Positions 25,357 to 34,176 of a DNA stretch of 64,000 nucleotides are shown piece after piece. Source of the stretch: Mucilaginibacter rubeus. Its GTDB lineage: Bacteria > Bacteroidota > Bacteroidia > Sphingobacteriales > Sphingobacteriaceae. Both the position numbers and the translations under genes were made by a program. Under the pieces are notes generated by a model. It saw only the letters and a list, made by a program, of their open reading frames with translations, searched no databases and was not told the origin of the DNA. Within the stretch, counting starts at the first letter, position 1; every line of letters starts with the position of its first letter. Location: assembly GCF_003286415.2 (NCBI RefSeq), contig NZ_CP043450.1:1364001-1428000 (forward strand). Direction: 5' to 3'.

Positions 25357-27261
25357 ATGACGAGGCCTGTAGGTTTATTACTGCTGTTATTGATGCATGG
25401 TACCACATATGCGCAAAAAACAAACGGAACCGAACCGAAAAGCTCTCCCACGTTAATCAAAACTATCGACAGCCTTAACCAGCATATAGAAAACACCTAC
25501 GTTGGCGCCCCGCATGAGGCCAGGGCACTGGCCGAGCATGCTTTACTGCTTTCGGAAAAAATAAAATACAATGACGGCACCGGTCGTGCTTTTTTAAACT
25601 TAGGGCATGTATATTGGTCGCAATCATATTACCCCATCAGCTTGTTTTACTTTAATTCGGCATTAAGTTATCTGCCGCAAAACAAGCCCTTGTTACTTGC
25701 TCACTGCTACAGTTCAATTGGCCGGGCTTATACCGATCTGCAAAACTACGGCAAGGCCCTAAAAAACCTGGAGATAGCTGCCCGCTTTGCGGGGCATGAT
25801 TCTAAAATGCTGGCCGAGGTTTACAATGAACGTTCATTTGTTTATGCTAAACTGAAGCAATTCGATAAGGGCATAGCTAACGCCAAATTGGCCATGCAAC
25901 TTAGTCGTACCGTAAACGACCAACCCGCAATTTGCATATTATACAGCAGGCTGGCTAATGCATACCGGTTAAAAGGGCAATATCAACAAGCTATCGCTTA
26001 TTCGGATACGGCGCTGCACATGAGTTATCTGGTTAATAACAAGCGTTTGAGGGCCATATCATTTATTGAACGCGCAGTTATTTATAATTCATTAAACCAG
26101 TACGATAAAGCTATTGAGCTGGCTCAAAAAGGCGCTGCATTGTCTGACAGCATAGGGGTTATGGATGGTATTTCGTCCGCCTATAAAACCATGACCTATA
26201 GCTTTGAACAAAAGCATGATATGGTGCAGTCCTTAGCTTATCAAAAAAAATATACGCAAGCGCTTGATAGCCTTAACGCTACTAACAAGCGTAAAAATAC
26301 CGAGTTGATCCAAAGCTATTTTGAACTTAACAGCCGCCTTAATGCTATCGCGGCAGTTGAACAAAGGGCTAAGGAATACAGCGCGAAGATCCACCTGCAA
26401 AAAGTAATCATTATTACCTTGATTATTACATTGCTTATTGTGATAGTGGCTTTATCGGTTACCTATTATCATTATAAACAAAAACGAATATTAAGCAACC
26501 GGATGCGTAAGCAGCACAAGGCTTTGCTGATTCAGAAAGATTTGATAGAAGAGCAATCTGCAAACCTGGCCGATGTTAACAGTCTTAAAGATAAGTTACT
26601 GGCGGTAATTGGTCATGACCTGCGTACACCGCTTGCCAACCTGCATTCTATTTTGCGACTGTATCATACTGGAGTTTTAAACGAAAACGAGATACAGGGC
26701 CTGATGAAAGAGATAGAGCCTGTTGTACAGAGCGCAGAGTTAACGCTATCAAACCTGTTGGAATGGGCCGGCAGCCAGATCAAGGGGATTAATCATGAAC
26801 TATCTGCGATAGATATTTACCGGATAGGTTTGGAGCTGGGTGGGATATTCAGCTATCTTTTTCAGCAAAAAAATATCAGGTTTGATAACCTTGCTTTGCC
26901 GGGAACCTGTGTTCAGGCAGATGAAAGGCATATCAAAGTAGTATTAAGTAACCTGATCAGCAACGCTATCAAATTTACCGGCGATAATGGCGTGGTTACT
27001 TTACAAAGTGCTGTTGACGGCAATATGCTTGTCATTAGTATTGCCGACACAGGAAACGGCATCCCTGCCGAAAAACTGGACAAGTTATTTAGTCTCAATA
27101 CCAAATATTCCGCAACAGGCACCTCCGGTGAGACGGGAAACGGCATCGGGCTGTTTTTATGTAAAGAGCTTATTGAGTTTAACGGCGGCAGGCTTTGGGT
27201 AAATTCGGAAGTAAATAAGGGCAGTACCTTTAGTTTTAGCCTTCCTTTGGTTACAGATTAA
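25357..27261 (+). CDS. TPR sensor histidine kinase
   Basis: 634 aa. Signal peptide (MTRPVGLLLLLLMHGTTYAQ), periplasmic TPR units over about 50-310, a membrane helix at about 350-372 (IIITLIITLLIVIVALSVTY), a coiled-coil, then HisKA with H420 (AVIGHDLRTPLANLHSIL), and HATPase_c with N box NLISNAIKF, G1 DTGNGIP and G2 GNGIGLFLC. It is a complete kinase of the same layout as the truncated protein at 9265. No response regulator is next to it; the free receiver at 14185 is a candidate partner (inference). ATG start at 25357. Confidence 0.93.
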   Translation: MTRPVGLLLLLLMHGTTYAQKTNGTEPKSSPTLIKTIDSLNQHIENTYVGAPHEARALAEHALLLSEKIKYNDGTGRAFLNLGHVYWSQSYYPISLFYFNSALSYLPQNKPLLLAHCYSSIGRAYTDLQNYGKALKNLEIAARFAGHDSKMLAEVYNERSFVYAKLKQFDKGIANAKLAMQLSRTVNDQPAICILYSRLANAYRLKGQYQQAIAYSDTALHMSYLVNNKRLRAISFIERAVIYNSLNQYDKAIELAQKGAALSDSIGVMDGISSAYKTMTYSFEQKHDMVQSLAYQKKYTQALDSLNATNKRKNTELIQSYFELNSRLNAIAAVEQRAKEYSAKIHLQKVIIITLIITLLIVIVALSVTYYHYKQKRILSNRMRKQHKALLIQKDLIEEQSANLADVNSLKDKLLAVIGHDLRTPLANLHSILRLYHTGVLNENEIQGLMKEIEPVVQSAELTLSNLLEWAGSQIKGINHELSAIDIYRIGLELGGIFSYLFQQKNIRFDNLALPGTCVQADERHIKVVLSNLISNAIKFTGDNGVVTLQSAVDGNMLVISIADTGNGIPAEKLDKLFSLNTKYSATGTSGETGNGIGLFLCKELIEFNGGRLWVNSEVNKGSTFSFSLPLVTD

Positions 27262-27519
27262 TCTCTCCTCAAAAATTATTCCTATTTAAAACATCCCGTT
27301 TTGCTACATGATTAATGCTTATTAAGCAAATGTAGCGGAAATAGCCTTTTATACTTTCATATAAAGAAATTTAATTATTCTGAAAAAGTTTTAATCATTT
27401 GTTGGGTAATTTAAATCTATTTAACCCGTTAATACGTATAAGCAATAAGTAGTTTTTACTATATTGTGACAAAATAAACATAAATTTCCCACTCGCTTAA
27501 CTAATCTCCCCAAAACTTA

Positions 27520-28590
27520 ATGGCATTTTTAAACACTGTGCTCGAACCACCTGCATATGGTTGGACAGATGAACTTGGCAATCTCTCGAAACCCACCAAC
27601 AAACAAATTGTAAAAGAATTTTTTAAACGGATCAATGTTTTCGCCGATAAAAAAAACTGGCTTTCATTTTTAAGCTGGTCGCTGGTGCTGGCCTTAGTGC
27701 CTTTTTTAGGCTTGTTCATTTTTAAATACTTCAGCATTACAGGCTTAATTGTTGCCTTTGTATATAGTATGATCATCATGGGTACCCATGGTACCATCTG
27801 GCATCACAGGTATTGCACACACGGCGCTTACACCTTTAAAAATAAGTTTTGGCGGTTTTTTACCCAAAACCTTACGCTTAAGATCATTCCGGAAGAGATC
27901 TACGCGGTATCGCACCACGTGCATCATGCTTTGTCTGATCAGCCGGGCGATCCATATAACGCGCAAGGCGGTTTCATGTATTGCTTCCTTGCCGATGTTA
28001 ACCACCAGCCCATAGCCCGCAATATGGACGAAGCCTGTTACAAAAAATGTGTTAACCTAATGAAACATACCGGCGTAACCACCAATACTTACAAACAGTA
28101 TCAAAAATGGGGAACCCTCGCCAACCCAACCCGCACCGTAATTGGTATTATCCTTAACTGGGGTTTCTGGTTCACGGCTTTCTATCTGTTAGGTGGCCCA
28201 GCACTGGCCTGCGCGGTATTTGGTTCGGCGGGGATCTGGGCAGTTGGTGTGCGCACATTTAATTACGAAGGGCATGGTAAAGGAAAAGATATGCGCCGCG
28301 AGGGTATCGACCATAATCGCGAAGATATGTCTATCAACCAGCTATGGCCCGGATATGTTGCCGGCGAATGGCACAATAACCATCACCTATATCCTAAAAG
28401 CGCACGTTCTGGTTTTAAACCGTACCAGTTTGATTTGGCCTGGTGCTACATTAAAATGATGAGCATGCTGGGTGCTGTAAGTTCATACCGCGACTCTAAG
28501 GCTGATTTTTTAAAAGAATATTGCACCCCGGTTCCGGTTATTGTGCCGGTGGCTGTACCTGTTGCCGAGATATTGGTAGCGGCGGAATAG
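27520..28590 (+). CDS. Membrane fatty-acid/acyl-CoA desaturase
   Basis: 356 aa integral membrane di-iron enzyme. Histidine boxes: H96-R-Y-C-T-H101 with H90/H95 before it, H132-H-V-H-H136, and a later GEWHNNHHLYPKSA. Hydrophobic pairs lie at about 50-90 and 205-240. This layout is that of delta-9-type desaturases, which place a double bond in saturated acyl chains to keep membranes fluid. The C-terminus ends in a Pro/Val run (TPVPVIVPVAVPVAEI) without a known role. ATG start; it has its own 258-bp upstream spacer and a hairpin terminator after it. Confidence 0.92.
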   Translation: MAFLNTVLEPPAYGWTDELGNLSKPTNKQIVKEFFKRINVFADKKNWLSFLSWSLVLALVPFLGLFIFKYFSITGLIVAFVYSMIIMGTHGTIWHHRYCTHGAYTFKNKFWRFFTQNLTLKIIPEEIYAVSHHVHHALSDQPGDPYNAQGGFMYCFLADVNHQPIARNMDEACYKKCVNLMKHTGVTTNTYKQYQKWGTLANPTRTVIGIILNWGFWFTAFYLLGGPALACAVFGSAGIWAVGVRTFNYEGHGKGKDMRREGIDHNREDMSINQLWPGYVAGEWHNNHHLYPKSARSGFKPYQFDLAWCYIKMMSMLGAVSSYRDSKADFLKEYCTPVPVIVPVAVPVAEILVAAE

Positions 28591-28613
28591 GCGGTTCTTA
28601 TATCATTATATTT

Positions 28614-28647
28614 AGCCATAGCGGGTTTACCGTTATGGCTTTTTTTA
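28614..28647 (+). terminator. Hairpin terminator after the desaturase
   Basis: AGCCATA-G-CGG / CCG-T-TATGGCT stem around GTTTA with a T-run right after. Confidence 0.85.
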
Positions 28648-28715
28648 TGTTTTTTTCTCTAAAGCCACAGTTGGCGTCACTATAAATGTTCAGAAGATTG
28701 AGGTGGGAAAAAACA

Positions 28716-28750
28716 TGTCATAGCGAGGAGGAACGACGATGCAATCTCGT
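28716..28750. repeat. Family 1 repeat, single arm
   Basis: TGTCATAGCGAGGAGGAACG then ACGATGCAATCTCG, a near match to one arm of the palindromes at 40391 and 56937, without its mate. Confidence 0.65.
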
Positions 28751-28925
28751 GCTAATGCAGATTTTGTTACAATAGAAAGCCCAGCAAGGTGTTAAAAATA
28801 CACTTTGTAAAAATCTGGTTATATCCTAAAAATGTGGAGAATTGTTAAAATAGTACTATCTTAATTGCAAATTGATTATATACCTTTAGTGAACCGATTA
28901 TAGTGTACACTAAACACCAAAACCA

Positions 28926-30455
28926 ATGCGCTGTAAAGTATTAAATGTTGTGTTATTCATGGCATGCCTTGCCTTGTCGTCATTCCGGGTTGAAGCTCAG
29001 GGGCCGGGAATATTTGAAGGACAAACCGATGTAGGGACTGTTAAACATAAAGGTAGCGGAACTTTCGACGCTAAAACACAGCAATATACACTTACGGGTT
29101 CAGGACAAAATATATGGGCAACGCACGATGATTTTCATTTTGTGTGGAGGAAAATAAAAGGCGATTTCATCCTGCGTACCAATGCAGCTTTTATAGGTAA
29201 AGGTGTTGAAGCACACCGCAAGGTGGGTTTAATGGTGCGTACCACGCTCGATTCAAATTCAAAACACATTAATGCGGTTGTTCATGGCGATGGCCTTACC
29301 TCGTTGCAATATCGCAAAACAGTAAGCGGCATTACCGAAGAAAAGAAAGTTTCTATCACCTCTGCCGACGTGATCCAACTGGAACGTAAAGGCAATACCT
29401 ACACCATGTCGGTAGCCCGCAAAGGCGATCTGTTTGTAAATGAAGAGGTAACAGACCTTGATTTGGGCGATGATGTTTACGTAGGCATCTTCATCTGTTC
29501 GCACAATGCGGATGTTATCGAAAAAGCAGTATTCAATAATGTAAGGATAGTTACGCCTGCTCCGGCTACGCTTGTGCCTTATAAACAATATTTAGGCAGT
29601 GCTATCGAACTGCTTGACCTGGAAAGCCAGAATGCTACGGTGATCTACCAATCGCCAAAATCTATCCAGGCCCCAAACTGGATGTTGGATGGCAAATCGC
29701 TTATTTATAACAGCGAGGGCTCACTTTATAAATTTGATCTTAAATCGCACACACCAACGGTGCTCAATACGGGCATTGCTAAAAATAATAATAACGACCA
29801 CGTACTTTCTTTCGATGGCAAAATGCTGGCCATCAGTAGTGGCGATGGCGGCCCTTCTATAGGTTATACCGTATCATCGGCTGGCGGCGAAGCTACCCGG
29901 GTAACGCAAACCGGGCATGGCGCAAGCTATATGCATGGCTGGTCGCCTGATAAAAAATATATTGTTTTTTGTGGCGAACGCAATAAGGAATTTGATGTGT
30001 ACCGCATCCCGGCTGGTGGCGGCCCAGAGGAGAGGCTAACCAACACCCCCGGACTTGACGATGGTCCCGAGTATTCGCCGGATGGCAAGTATATTTACTT
30101 TAACTCGGTGCGCAGCGGCCTGATGCAGGTTTGGCGTATGAAAGCTGATGGCAGCGAACAAACACAGCTAACCAACGATGATTATAACAACTGGTTCCCG
30201 CATATTTCGCCGGATGGTAAATGGATTGTGTATATTACTTTCCTGAAAAGCGAAGTTGCACCCGGCGATCACCCTTTTTATAAACACGTATATTTAAGGG
30301 TAATGCCGGTTGAAGGCGGTCCGTCAAAAGTAGTTGCTTATTTATACGGCGGTCAGGGTACTATCAACACCCCATCATGGGCGCCAGATAGCAAGCACCT
30401 GGCTTTTGTAAGCAATTCAGATTTATTGTTTCCTGTATTCCCAATAGCTAAATAA
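28926..30455 (+). CDS. Secreted TolB-like (PD40) propeller protein with lectin-like N-terminal domain
   Basis: 509 aa. Signal peptide (MRCKVLNVVLFMACLALSSF, cleavage after VEAQ). Residues about 30-215 look like a concanavalin-like jelly roll of the DUF1349 type (FVWRKIKGDFILRTNAAF, KVGLMVRTTLDSNSKH). The second half has WD40-like PD40 blades with repeated SPDGK (EYSPDGKYIYFNSVRSG, HISPDGKWIVYITF). It is expected to bind carbohydrate or peptidoglycan-linked material in the periplasm rather than to catalyse. It is the first gene of the sugar-oxidation block, 17 bp before a Tat-exported TIM barrel. Confidence 0.85.
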   Translation: MRCKVLNVVLFMACLALSSFRVEAQGPGIFEGQTDVGTVKHKGSGTFDAKTQQYTLTGSGQNIWATHDDFHFVWRKIKGDFILRTNAAFIGKGVEAHRKVGLMVRTTLDSNSKHINAVVHGDGLTSLQYRKTVSGITEEKKVSITSADVIQLERKGNTYTMSVARKGDLFVNEEVTDLDLGDDVYVGIFICSHNADVIEKAVFNNVRIVTPAPATLVPYKQYLGSAIELLDLESQNATVIYQSPKSIQAPNWMLDGKSLIYNSEGSLYKFDLKSHTPTVLNTGIAKNNNNDHVLSFDGKMLAISSGDGGPSIGYTVSSAGGEATRVTQTGHGASYMHGWSPDKKYIVFCGERNKEFDVYRIPAGGGPEERLTNTPGLDDGPEYSPDGKYIYFNSVRSGLMQVWRMKADGSEQTQLTNDDYNNWFPHISPDGKWIVYITFLKSEVAPGDHPFYKHVYLRVMPVEGGPSKVVAYLYGGQGTINTPSWAPDSKHLAFVSNSDLLFPVFPIAK

Positions 30456-30472
30456 CCTTAAAACGTAATACC

Positions 30473-31387
30473 ATGCATACATCACGCAGATCATTTTTAA
30501 AAACCGGAGCCATGGCAATAGCTGGAGCGGCTTTGCTTCCTGATAGTTTATTTGCAGCAACTGATAATAAACTAAAGCGGGTAGGGGTACAGCTTTATAG
30601 CGTACGCGATGCCATGAAAGCCGATCCGCAGGGAACGCTTAAAAAGATAGCTGATGCGGGTTATGCCCATGTAGAGCATGCTAATTATATCGACAGAAAA
30701 TTTTATGGCTATACAGCCAAAGAGTTTAAAAAGATCCTGGGCGACCTTGACCTGAAAATGCCAAGCGGCCATACGGTAATGACAGCACAGCATTGGGATG
30801 CATCTAAAAATGATTTTACCGATGCCTGGAAGTATACGGTTGAAGATGCCGCCACCATGGGGCAAAAATTTGTGATCAGCCCCTGGTTGGACGAAAAGGT
30901 ACGTACAGATACAGATGCCCTGAAACGTACAATGGAACAGTTTAACAAATGCGGCGAGCTTTGCAAGCAATCGTCCATGATGTTTGGTTATCATAACCAC
31001 AACTTTGAGATCAGTACTAAAGTTGGCGATATCACCCTTTACGACTATATCATCCAGAATACCGATCCTGCTTTGGTTGCCCAACAAATTGATATTGGTA
31101 ACATGTTCAGCACCGGAGGCATGGCATTAGAATTTATTAATAAGTATCCAGGCCGGTTCCAGTCAATGCACGTGAAAGACGAAATTAAGGTACCTCCGCA
31201 TAATGGTGATGATACCGAAAGCACTATTTTGGGCAAAGGGATCCTGCCTGTTAGGGATATTGTGAAGGCCGGGGCTAAAAAAGGAGGCACCTCACTTTTC
31301 ATCATCGAGCAGGAATCGTACCAAGGGAAAGATCCCATCGATTGTGTAAAAATTGATTTACAAATCATGAAAAAATGGGGCTATTGA
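30473..31387 (+). CDS. Tat-exported TIM-barrel sugar isomerase/epimerase
   Basis: 304 aa of the AP_endonuc_2/xylose-isomerase-like TIM barrel superfamily. A Tat signal is clear (SRRSFLKTGAMAIAGAALLP, then FAA). Barrel features: VGVQLYSVRDAM on strand 1, GYHNHNFE mid-chain, SMHVKDE and the final FIIEQES, the last Glu being a usual metal ligand. A metal-dependent isomerase or epimerase acting on keto-sugars in the periplasm fits the family and the location. It lies 17 bp after the propeller gene and is paralogous to the protein at 44710. Confidence 0.88.
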   Translation: MHTSRRSFLKTGAMAIAGAALLPDSLFAATDNKLKRVGVQLYSVRDAMKADPQGTLKKIADAGYAHVEHANYIDRKFYGYTAKEFKKILGDLDLKMPSGHTVMTAQHWDASKNDFTDAWKYTVEDAATMGQKFVISPWLDEKVRTDTDALKRTMEQFNKCGELCKQSSMMFGYHNHNFEISTKVGDITLYDYIIQNTDPALVAQQIDIGNMFSTGGMALEFINKYPGRFQSMHVKDEIKVPPHNGDDTESTILGKGILPVRDIVKAGAKKGGTSLFIIEQESYQGKDPIDCVKIDLQIMKKWGY

Positions 31388-31569
31388 TAGTATAAAGCTA
31401 TCTTACACCTTCGTGAAGATTTAAATTTTTTCCGCTTGATATTAAATTGTAATTATTAAGTTTGGAGATACGTTATAAATCATAAATAAGCCTTTCCCTT
31501 TATCTGTCCAATAAGTAAAAATACCGCGGATGATAAAAGGAGCTTCGCTAAAACAATTTAGTTTAAACA

Positions 31570-32181
31570 ATGGACCGGCGTACCGTCATTAAAAACCTGG
31601 CTTTGATAATAGGAGGGGCAGCATTGCTTCCGGCCTGTTCGCAGGATAAAGCAAAGTCGAAGGTTGCACTTAAAAATATCGATATCACTGCCGATCAGGA
31701 GCAGTTGATAGGCGATGTAGCTGAAACTATTATTCCTAAAACAACAACACCGGGCGCTAAAGACCTGCAACTGCATTTATTTGTACTGAAGATGCTGGAT
31801 GATTGCTATAAAAAAGAAGATCAGCAGGCGTTTGTAACCGGTATGGGACATTTTGCAGATCAGTCTAAAAAATTATATAGTAAAACGTTTGACCAGCTGG
31901 ATACTAAAACCCGCGAAGCATTTTTGCTGGGTATAGAGCAGGAGGGTAAAGCGGAAGAAGCCGCTGCTCAGAAAAGTGGCGATGAAAAAAATGCTGCACC
32001 GGCCACGCCACCAGCAGGCAAATATTCGCCCGAACTTAAAAAGTTTTACAGCATCGTAAAAAGGCAAACCATAAACGGTTACACCAATTCAAAATATTTC
32101 ATGACCAATATAGTGGTATATGAACTTGTGCCGGGTAGGTACAATGCGCATTTCCCTTATAAACAAAAGCAAGCAGTATAA
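31570..32181 (+). CDS. Gluconate 2-dehydrogenase subunit 3-like small subunit (Tat, lipobox)
   Basis: 203 aa. The N-terminus has a Tat twin Arg (MDRRTVIKNLALIIGGAALL) followed by a lipobox LPAC, so it is probably exported folded and lipid-anchored. The body matches the gluconate_2-dh3 family (ADQEQLIGDVAETIIPKTTT, PGA motif), with a Lys/Ala/Glu-rich insert at about 125-150. In FAD-dependent sugar dehydrogenases this small subunit carries the Tat signal for the catalytic GMC subunit. The GMC gene follows after 3 bp, so the pair should form one complex. Confidence 0.9.
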   Translation: MDRRTVIKNLALIIGGAALLPACSQDKAKSKVALKNIDITADQEQLIGDVAETIIPKTTTPGAKDLQLHLFVLKMLDDCYKKEDQQAFVTGMGHFADQSKKLYSKTFDQLDTKTREAFLLGIEQEGKAEEAAAQKSGDEKNAAPATPPAGKYSPELKKFYSIVKRQTINGYTNSKYFMTNIVVYELVPGRYNAHFPYKQKQAV

Positions 32182-32184
32182 GTA

Positions 32185-33900
32185 ATGGCTAATTTAAATA
32201 TCGACAGCGTTAAAGAACGCACTTTCGACGCGATAGTCATTGGCTCGGGCATGAGCGGGGGATGGGCTGCTAAAGAGTTTACAGATAAAGGCTTAAAAAC
32301 ACTCATTCTGGAACGAGGGCGCGATGTTAAGCATATTAAGGATTATCCCACCACTAATATGTATCCCTGGGAATTTGAACACCGCGGCGAATTGCCAATG
32401 TCTGTTCAGGAGGCTAATCCTATAGTAAACCGCTGCTACGCGTTTGGTGAAAGCGCCGCACATTTTTTTGTAAAAGATGCCGAGCATCCATATATACAGG
32501 ATAAACCTTTTGACTGGATCCGCGGTTACCAGGTTGGCGGCAAATCCCTGCTTTGGGCCCGCCAGACTCAGCGCTGGAGTGATTTTGATTTCGAGGGCCC
32601 TGCCCGTGATGGTTTCGCTGTGGATTGGCCTATCCGTTATAAGGATATAGCACCATGGTATAGCTATGTAGAGAAATTCGCCGGTATCTCCGGTAACCGA
32701 GATGGCATCGCCGAATTACCAGACGGTGAGTTTTTACCGGCATTTCCGTTAAATACCGTTGAAGAATATTTTAGGGATCACGTAAAAAGTAAATATAAAA
32801 ACCGGTATGTGATCAGCGCGCGTTGCGCGCATTTATCAACTCCTAAACAGATCCACCTGGATCAGGGTAGGGTACAATGTCAGAGACGTACTATCTGCGA
32901 GCGTGGCTGCCCGTTTGGAGGATACTTTAGTGCCAATGCTACTACAATTCCATGGGCGTTAAAATCAGGCCACGCTACGTTAAGGCCTTTCTCGGTGGTT
33001 GAATCCATTATTTATGACGACAAGCTTGGCAAAGCGACCGGCGTAAGGGTTATTGATACCAATACCAAAGAAGCTATAGAATACTATGCCAAAGTAATTT
33101 TTGTTAATGCCGCGGCGTTAAACACCAACTTGATATTGTTAAACTCCAAATCGCATCGTTTTCCTAATGGTTTGGGTAATGATAGCGGTGTGTTAGGTAA
33201 ATATGTAGCGTTTCATAATTATTCGGCCCATATTGGTGCCGAGTATGATGGTGCTAAGGAATGGACAACCGATGGCCGTAACCCGGCAGGTGGTGGCTAT
33301 ATTCCACGTTTCAGAAACGTATACAAACAGGAAACCGACTTTTTACGCGGCTACGCATCGGGCTTCAGCGCATATAGGTATCCGGAACGCAGTTGGGATG
33401 GGGTAGGCAGCAGCCTGAAAGATAACCTGGCTAACAAAGAGCTTGGTCCATGGCATGTAGGCTCGCACATGATGGGTGAAACCATTCCGAAGGAAAGCAA
33501 CTTTGTAAGCCTTGACGATAAGCAGAAAGATACCTGGGGCGTACCATTGCTTAAAATGAACATCGATTATGACGATAACGATGAAAAGATGAAGAAGGAT
33601 TATGTGGAGCAGTTAACTGAGATGTTCACCAGCGCCGGCTTTACCAATATTAAAGCCAGTACAGATAGGCGGGCTCCCGGTTTGGACATCCACGAAATGG
33701 GTGGCGCACGTATGGGCAACGATCCTAAAACATCGATATTAAACAAGTGGAACCAGGTGCATAGCGTTAAAAATGTATTTGTTACCGATGGCGCCAGCAT
33801 GACCTCAACCTCATGCCAAAACCCATCATTAACTTATATGGCTTTCACCGCACGTGCCGCTGATTATGCCATGAGCGAGATGAAGAAAGGGAATATTTAG
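32185..33900 (+). CDS. GMC-family FAD-dependent sugar dehydrogenase, catalytic subunit (first copy)
   Basis: 571 aa. FAD-binding GxGxxG at residues 20-25 (AIVIGSGMSGGWAAKEF) with the ribose-binding ERG at about 43-45. A CX5CX3C cluster, C232-C238-C242 (CQRRTICERGC), corresponds to the iron-sulfur site described for FAD glucose dehydrogenases. The C-terminal GMC domain has HEMGGARMG and QNPSLTYMAF, with the active-site His and Asn. There is no signal peptide: export must be by hitchhiking on the Tat partner encoded just upstream. It should oxidise a sugar hydroxyl to a keto group; substrate position unknown. Confidence 0.92.
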   Translation: MANLNIDSVKERTFDAIVIGSGMSGGWAAKEFTDKGLKTLILERGRDVKHIKDYPTTNMYPWEFEHRGELPMSVQEANPIVNRCYAFGESAAHFFVKDAEHPYIQDKPFDWIRGYQVGGKSLLWARQTQRWSDFDFEGPARDGFAVDWPIRYKDIAPWYSYVEKFAGISGNRDGIAELPDGEFLPAFPLNTVEEYFRDHVKSKYKNRYVISARCAHLSTPKQIHLDQGRVQCQRRTICERGCPFGGYFSANATTIPWALKSGHATLRPFSVVESIIYDDKLGKATGVRVIDTNTKEAIEYYAKVIFVNAAALNTNLILLNSKSHRFPNGLGNDSGVLGKYVAFHNYSAHIGAEYDGAKEWTTDGRNPAGGGYIPRFRNVYKQETDFLRGYASGFSAYRYPERSWDGVGSSLKDNLANKELGPWHVGSHMMGETIPKESNFVSLDDKQKDTWGVPLLKMNIDYDDNDEKMKKDYVEQLTEMFTSAGFTNIKASTDRRAPGLDIHEMGGARMGNDPKTSILNKWNQVHSVKNVFVTDGASMTSTSCQNPSLTYMAFTARAADYAMSEMKKGNI

Positions 33901-34070
33901 TTGCAGTTTTTAGCTGCAGTAGCAGTTATTCAACAGTAGGAATTGCAAAAGTTGCAGTTTTGAGTGGCTGTAGCAGTTGTTAAGTAGTTGCTGAAAAAGT
34001 AGCTGCTGTATAAGGGAAAAGCTAACTGCAACTGCCATTGCTACTGCCACTAATTGCCATTGTAACTAAG
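33901..34070. repeat. Degenerate GCAGTT-rich imperfect palindrome
   Basis: Several direct near-copies of TTGCAGTTTT..GCTGTAGCAGTT on the left (33901-33990) and their reverse complements on the right; GTTGCAGTT (33951-33959) pairs with AACTGCAAC (34024-34032), and GCAGTAGCA (33916-33924) with TGCTACTGC (34039-34047). It separates the two GMC genes and may end or attenuate the first transcript. Confidence 0.55.
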
Positions 34071-34176
34071 ACCTATGTGTAAAAAAAACACAATGTAATT
34101 TTGGAAAATGAATTTTATTCATACATTTAACGAGATAACCAAGTACTAAACAAATTAAACTAATCATATTATTCGT

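Larger units (their letters stand above)
28591..28925. other. Intergenic region with terminator and one repeat arm
   Basis: 335 bp without a gene. It starts with the desaturase terminator (28614-28647), carries a single arm of the family 1 repeat (28716-28750) and ends in the presumed promoter of the propeller protein. I see no other structure. Confidence 0.6.
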
